Below are positions 24,531-28,054 of a stretch of DNA of 28,054 bases, piece after piece. Under the pieces are notes generated by a model. That model did no database searches. It saw only the letters and a program-made list of their open reading frames with translations, and was not told the origin of the DNA. The stretch comes from DASZXJ01 sp035545895 (GTDB lineage Bacteria > Planctomycetota > Phycisphaerae > Tepidisphaerales > Tepidisphaeraceae): the NCBI GenBank assembly GCA_035545895.1, contig DASZXJ010000118.1, positions 1 through 28,054 on the forward strand, written 5' to 3'. Numbering within the stretch: the first letter of the stretch is position 1; every line of letters starts with the position of its first letter. Made by a program: the position numbers and the translations under genes.

Positions 24531-25619
24531 TTTGCTCAACCACCAGCCGATTGCGCAAAACAACGGAATACTCGCGGATTCATAACGCACAACCGAGCTG
24601 ACGCGCAATCCATGGTTCGGCAATGCAGTCATGATAAAAATCGCCAGCGGCAGTAAGAACAACACTTTCGGAACTGGTCCGGGAATGACGAATCCCGCCA
24701 GAGTCAGAATCAGGACGATCGCAGCAATCCCATAGTTCCACGCCTGAGGCTTCGATAAACGGTCAATAAAAAACTGTTTGCTGTAACGCTCCGGCTCGCC
24801 CGTTTGTTTTCCCCGTTCAACGCGCGCGCTATCGAGCGTCTGCCAGTGATCTTCGGCCTTGGTGAAGACCTTTGGGTCGTGGAATCGGGTGGTCAGAAAG
24901 CCCCAATATGCGAATCCGCCCGCAGAAGCGATCAATCCAATTAGGAACGAATGCACAAATCGGCGAGTCCAGGTTGGACCGGGGCCATGAAGCAATGCAT
25001 GCATGCCAAGAGTTCCCGCTAGTGCGGCCCCGGTAGGCCGGGTAAATGTTGCAAGCGCGCAGACTACGGCGGCCGCATAAAGTCTTTTCCTTTGTATCAG
25101 CCACAATGTAACCGACACGAACATGAAGAACGGCCCTTCGGTGAGGGCAGCGCAGAAAAACACAGCCGACGCGCTGGTTGCCAGGATGAGTACGCCGATC
25201 ACTGCCGTCCGGCGCCCGGCCAATTCCAGCACCCACATGTAAAAAAACGCAAATCCGATCAATGAACATGCGTTGGAAATCGCGACCAGGGCAATATGTG
25301 GCGGCATCACGGTCGCCAGAACCCGTCCAGCCAGCGGATAGCCGGGGAAAAATGCGATTTTATAAAACGCCGGATGACTGACGTCCGCGGGATAACCGTT
25401 CTGTAAAATATAAACGTAATGCTGACCATCCCATGCGGTCCAGAGCAATGGCGGAAAATCGGCGGGCTGTCGAGGTGGAATCGTGTTGTAATTGGCCAGA
25501 GCGCCCGCCACAAAAACCACTGCGCGAATGGCGACCACCAACAGCAGCGTCTTCGCAAGGCCGCTAGCTGCGAAGACATCGCGTTGATTGATCGATTGGT
25601 CACGGTTCAGCACGGTCAT
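24432..25619 (-). CDS. PIG-V-like GT-C mannosyltransferase, multi-span
   Basis: The protein has 395 residues with about ten hydrophobic spans. After the first span, a luminal-type loop has WDGQHYVYILQNGY (63-76) and AFFPGYPLAGR (89-99), close to the WDxxxYxxIaxxGY and FFPLYP motifs of PIG-V and related lipid-phosphate-sugar-dependent mannosyltransferases. A later hydrophilic loop (about 235-270, TTRFHDPKVFTKAEDHW) precedes further spans and a short tail. The ATG has no Shine-Dalgarno, and GATAAC lies 8 bases before it. The last 99 bases overlap the end of the GT2 gene. The pair would make sense as donor synthase and user. The family is fairly sure; mannose specificity is only by analogy. Confidence 0.8.
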   Translation of the reverse strand: MTVLNRDQSINQRDVFAASGLAKTLLLVVAIRAVVFVAGALANYNTIPPRQPADFPPLLWTAWDGQHYVYILQNGYPADVSHPAFYKIAFFPGYPLAGRVLATVMPPHIALVAISNACSLIGFAFFYMWVLELAGRRTAVIGVLILATSASAVFFCAALTEGPFFMFVSVTLWLIQRKRLYAAAVVCALATFTRPTGAALAGTLGMHALLHGPGPTWTRRFVHSFLIGLIASAGGFAYWGFLTTRFHDPKVFTKAEDHWQTLDSARVERGKQTGEPERYSKQFFIDRLSKPQAWNYGIAAIVLILTLAGFVIPGPVPKVLFLLPLAIFIMTALPNHGLRVSSVVRYESASIPLFCAIGWWLSKLRRSGVVLVLLVLQMSLQVYYAVMFCRWIWVG

Positions 25620-25738
25620 GGGGTGGAGTTATCGTGGGCCAAGCGGCAGGTGTCCAGCAAATAAACATCTGTGCAGTACGTTCGCGAGCCGGCTGGGATG
25701 GGAATTTTGTGAAAATAAGCCGAGTCTGCCGACGAACA
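25620..25738. other. Intergenic gap between the TolC-like and GT-C genes
   Basis: This 119-base gap holds a -10-like GATAAC (minus strand, 25628-25633) 8 bases before the GT-C start codon. I see no hairpin with a T-tract ending the TolC-like gene and no coding sequence. Confidence 0.4.
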
Positions 25739-27346
25739 TCACTGCCGCGGTGCAGGTGTCGGATCCCACGACACACCGGAAGCGCCCAGCAACATGCCCG
25801 TGGCAAAGGCCAGATCAACCTGTGCAATCTGATAATCAGTGAGTGCGGAAATCTCGGATGACTGGGCATCCGCCAGCGCGGTTTGGGCATTCAAGACATC
25901 TGTGGAGGTACGCAATCCCAGATCGAACTGCCGAATTTCCGCTTCCAGAAGACGAGAATTGAGTATGGTCCGCTTTTCCGATGCAAGGATTCGCTGCCAG
26001 TCAGCCTGAATCGTATCCAGCGCGTTGTAAACTTCCTGTTGAATCGCCAGCGAGCGCTGCTCTTTAGTCATCAGCCTTTGCATTCGACCCGCCAGCGCCT
26101 GGCGAAGACGCGCTTTGGCGGCTTCATTGCCAAGCGGCACCTGGATCTGCAAACCCACGCTGTGGTCCTCAAAACGCTTGTCGTTTAATAGCTGAAATGA
26201 ATCGTCCAGCGTCGGGCCGAGCCCATTCACTCGATAACGATAATTCATGGAAACCAGGGGCAGTAAATCCTGTTTGGCGAATGCGACGCTGCTCGCCTGC
26301 TGAAGAATCTGGAATTCCAGTTCCAGCATCTCCATTCGCTGGCTCAGGGCGGTCTTCACCACCTTGTCGGGGTCAAACTTGTATTCCAACGGCCTGGGCA
26401 ACGACGCAGGGACGAGAATCGTTGGCGTGCCCATTTCCAGCCCGGTTTGATTGATGATCCGCTTCAATTCGCGCTGGCGATCGCGCACCGCGTTTTCCGC
26501 AACGATTACCGCTTCCACATTGTCTGCAACGCCCGATTCAGCACGAATGATTTCCACTTCAGCGGCAAGCCCATGCTCAACCTGGCGCTTGGCGCGATCA
26601 AGCTGAGAAACGGACAGGTCGTATTGCTTCTTCCTGACGTCAAGATCCTGTCTTGCGGCATAAAGCCGCCAATAAGCCCGATCCGCATCGGCGAGCACTC
26701 GAATCACTTCCAGTTTCGCCTGGGCCTGGCTGATCTGATAGTCGTAGGCCGCAATCCGCATGCGATGCGTGCTGGTTTCGATGCCGGCTCCGCGCAAAAG
26801 CGGCTGAGAAATGGATGCCGACAGACTGGTCGTGTACGTCGGATCGGAATCGTTGCTTTGCACCCGGCTCATCGGCAAATCAACCTGGATCGAACCGCCG
26901 GTGCGAAGCGGAACCGTAATTCCTGGACTGACGCTGGTGCTGTTAAATCCGCTTCCAAGAATAACGTTTCTGGATGGATCGTTCGAAGGGGAATCGCTGA
27001 CGCTATAGCTTGCGCTCGTATCGAAGGTGGATTCGAACTGTGCTTCCTCCTGGCTGAGCCCCGCCTTTGAAATAGTCGGGTTGAGTAATTCGACCTTCAG
27101 GTCGAGATTGTTATGAAGAGCCATTTGCCTGACTTCGGCGAGGGTGATGGTCACTTTTTCGGCCGGCTCGGTCGTTGGCTGCGTGCTGGCTTGGGTGGTC
27201 GGTTGAGTAGACGCGTTGGCCGATAAATCCAATCCTTGTATATCGTGAAGCTTTTGCGGCGGAACCATCACCGCCCCGCCATACGGATCGCACGCGATGG
27301 AAAGTGTGGAAAACAAAGCCAGGCAGATAGCCAGCCGATTATTCAT
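25739..27346 (-). CDS. TolC-family outer-membrane efflux protein (probable lipoprotein)
   Basis: The protein has 535 residues. The N-terminal signal ends LSIAC with a candidate lipobox Cys19, so it may be lipid-anchored like OprM. A linker with two ASTQPTT units (about 45-59) precedes the core. TolC-type repeats follow: TLAEVRQMALHNNLDLK opens the first half, and long helices with DLDVRKKQYDLSVSQLDRAKRQVEHGLA are characteristic. The second half has MEMLELEFQILQQASSVAFAKQDLLPLVSMNYRY and RLLEAEIRQFDLGLRTSTDVLNAQTALADAQ. The outer-membrane beta strands lie between, such as SLSASISQPLLRGAGI. The gene overlaps the permease stop by 8 bases, indicating translational coupling and a shared efflux system. 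Substrate unknown. Confidence 0.92.
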   Translation of the reverse strand: MNNRLAICLALFSTLSIACDPYGGAVMVPPQKLHDIQGLDLSANASTQPTTQASTQPTTEPAEKVTITLAEVRQMALHNNLDLKVELLNPTISKAGLSQEEAQFESTFDTSASYSVSDSPSNDPSRNVILGSGFNSTSVSPGITVPLRTGGSIQVDLPMSRVQSNDSDPTYTTSLSASISQPLLRGAGIETSTHRMRIAAYDYQISQAQAKLEVIRVLADADRAYWRLYAARQDLDVRKKQYDLSVSQLDRAKRQVEHGLAAEVEIIRAESGVADNVEAVIVAENAVRDRQRELKRIINQTGLEMGTPTILVPASLPRPLEYKFDPDKVVKTALSQRMEMLELEFQILQQASSVAFAKQDLLPLVSMNYRYRVNGLGPTLDDSFQLLNDKRFEDHSVGLQIQVPLGNEAAKARLRQALAGRMQRLMTKEQRSLAIQQEVYNALDTIQADWQRILASEKRTILNSRLLEAEIRQFDLGLRTSTDVLNAQTALADAQSSEISALTDYQIAQVDLAFATGMLLGASGVSWDPTPAPRQ

Positions 27347-28054
27347 GTCTCAGCGCCTCGATTGGATCAAGGCGTGCCGCCTTGATCGCGGGGAACATGC
27401 CAAATACCAGTCCAACAGTGGCAGCAAACCCAAACGCCAGTGCCACAGCCCAGGCGGGAATATAAGCGCGCGTCAACTGCGCGCCCGGGATCGACGCCAT
27501 GCCCACGGTCAGCAAATGTCCCGCCAGCACTCCCAATGCTCCGCCAAACAGACAAATCATCACCGCTTCCACCAGAAACTGAAGAAGAATCGCCGCCGGG
27601 CGGGCGCCGACCGCTTTTCGCAATCCAATTTCTCGCGTGCGCTCCGATACGGAGACGAGCATGATGTTCATGATTCCCACGCCGCCTACCAGCAGCGAAA
27701 TGCTCACCACGCCCGCTGCCACCATCGTGATTGCCACAGCCACTCGATTGAACTGCTCCAGGTATTGCTGAATCAGTTCAATGCGAAATGTATCGGGCTC
27801 ATCGGGCTTGAGGCGTCGGGATTTGCGCAGGAAAAATCGAATCTCAGCGCGAGCTTCATCAGCAACCATAGGCGAGCGCGCGGCGGCATTGACATTGATC
27901 GAAAAAATGCGAAATCGTCGCCATGCCGTCGTGAATGGAATATAAACTTCCAGACTTTCCCCGTTATCACCAAACATTCCACCGCCCTGCGGGGGCGATT
28001 CGAGGACGCCGATGATGGTGTATCGATCGTTCGCGATTTCGATGGATTCGCCGA
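27339..28054 (-). CDS. MacB/FtsX-type ABC permease, 5' part outside window
   Basis: The frame runs off the right edge; 237 C-terminal residues are visible. The visible part starts in the periplasmic MacB core domain (YTIIGVLESPP, EVYIPFTTAWRRF). It continues into the FtsX domain with three spans, including VAVAITMVAAGVVSISLLVGGVGIMNIMLVSV, then ERTREIGLRKAVGARPAAILLQFLVEA, and ends FPAIKAARLDPIEALRHE. These are hallmark MacB/LolC-type sequences. MacB permeases couple ATP hydrolysis to export of peptides, toxins or lipoproteins through a TolC channel, and the TolC-like gene directly follows. The nucleotide-binding domain and the MacA adaptor are not in the window. No start codon is visible; the ATG at 27977 is internal. 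Confidence 0.93.
   Translation of the reverse strand, partial: GESIEIANDRYTIIGVLESPPQGGGMFGDNGESLEVYIPFTTAWRRFRIFSINVNAAARSPMVADEARAEIRFFLRKSRRLKPDEPDTFRIELIQQYLEQFNRVAVAITMVAAGVVSISLLVGGVGIMNIMLVSVSERTREIGLRKAVGARPAAILLQFLVEAVMICLFGGALGVLAGHLLTVGMASIPGAQLTRAYIPAWAVALAFGFAATVGLVFGMFPAIKAARLDPIEALRHE

Noticed and set aside
1..28054. CRISPR array, tRNA, rRNA, transposase or prophage
   Set aside because: I looked for regularly spaced repeats, cloverleaf ends and recombinase motifs and saw none; the palindromic elements found are not arrays.

Overview
The window looks like chromosomal DNA of a Planctomycetota bacterium, most likely class Phycisphaerae. The reasons are the arrangement of an extended MoxR/VWA (Bat-like) operon, an NPCBM-domain protein, secreted cyclase-like repeat proteins, and the Thr-Gln-Pro (TTQPT) spacer stretches in two proteins, which I associate with that lineage. 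This assignment comes from gene content, not from a marker gene. No rRNA, tRNA, CRISPR array, transposase, integrase or phage gene is visible.

Layout. (1) 1-3976, plus strand: three genes, the first cut by the window edge. They encode single-span membrane proteins resembling the PilN/PilO-type inner-membrane parts of a type IV pilus or type II secretion apparatus, followed by a larger anchored protein with a Gly/Arg-rich linker. (2) 3983-6481, minus strand: the housekeeping genes ychF and carA, separated by a long inverted-repeat element. (3) 6790-20967, minus strand: a seven-gene operon-like run. In transcription order it is MoxR ATPase, DUF58, BatA-like VWA, VWA plus glutamine-amidotransferase-like membrane protein, a 1627-residue Gln-rich DUF4175-like membrane protein, a secreted prenyltransferase/squalene-cyclase-repeat protein, and a secreted NPCBM protein. 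(4) 21092-23216, plus strand: an Fpg-type DNA glycosylase and an MFS exporter, divergent from the operon. (5) 23394-25619: a GT2 polyprenyl-phosphate glycosyltransferase (plus) converging on, and overlapping, a PIG-V-like GT-C glycosyltransferase (minus). (6) 25739-28054, minus strand: a TolC-family outer-membrane efflux protein and the C-terminal part of a MacB/FtsX-type permease, overlapping by 8 bases.

How the genes fit together. The MoxR-to-NPCBM block is the most distinctive system. The AAA+ ATPase and DUF58 protein probably act as a chaperone pair for the VWA proteins in the membrane. The giant Gln-rich protein and two exported proteins would extend the machine into the periplasm. The function is unknown. 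The GT2/GT-C pair could form a lipid-linked sugar donor and the enzyme that uses it. The permease and TolC-like genes form part of a tripartite efflux system whose ATPase and adaptor would lie beyond the right edge.

Non-coding structure worth noting includes the 114-base double inverted repeat after carA, a strong plus-strand terminator hairpin upstream of carA with no gene before it, a dispersed-repeat-type hairpin inside the Bat-like operon, and -10-like boxes placed only 8-10 bases before the start codons of carA, ychF and the GT-C gene.
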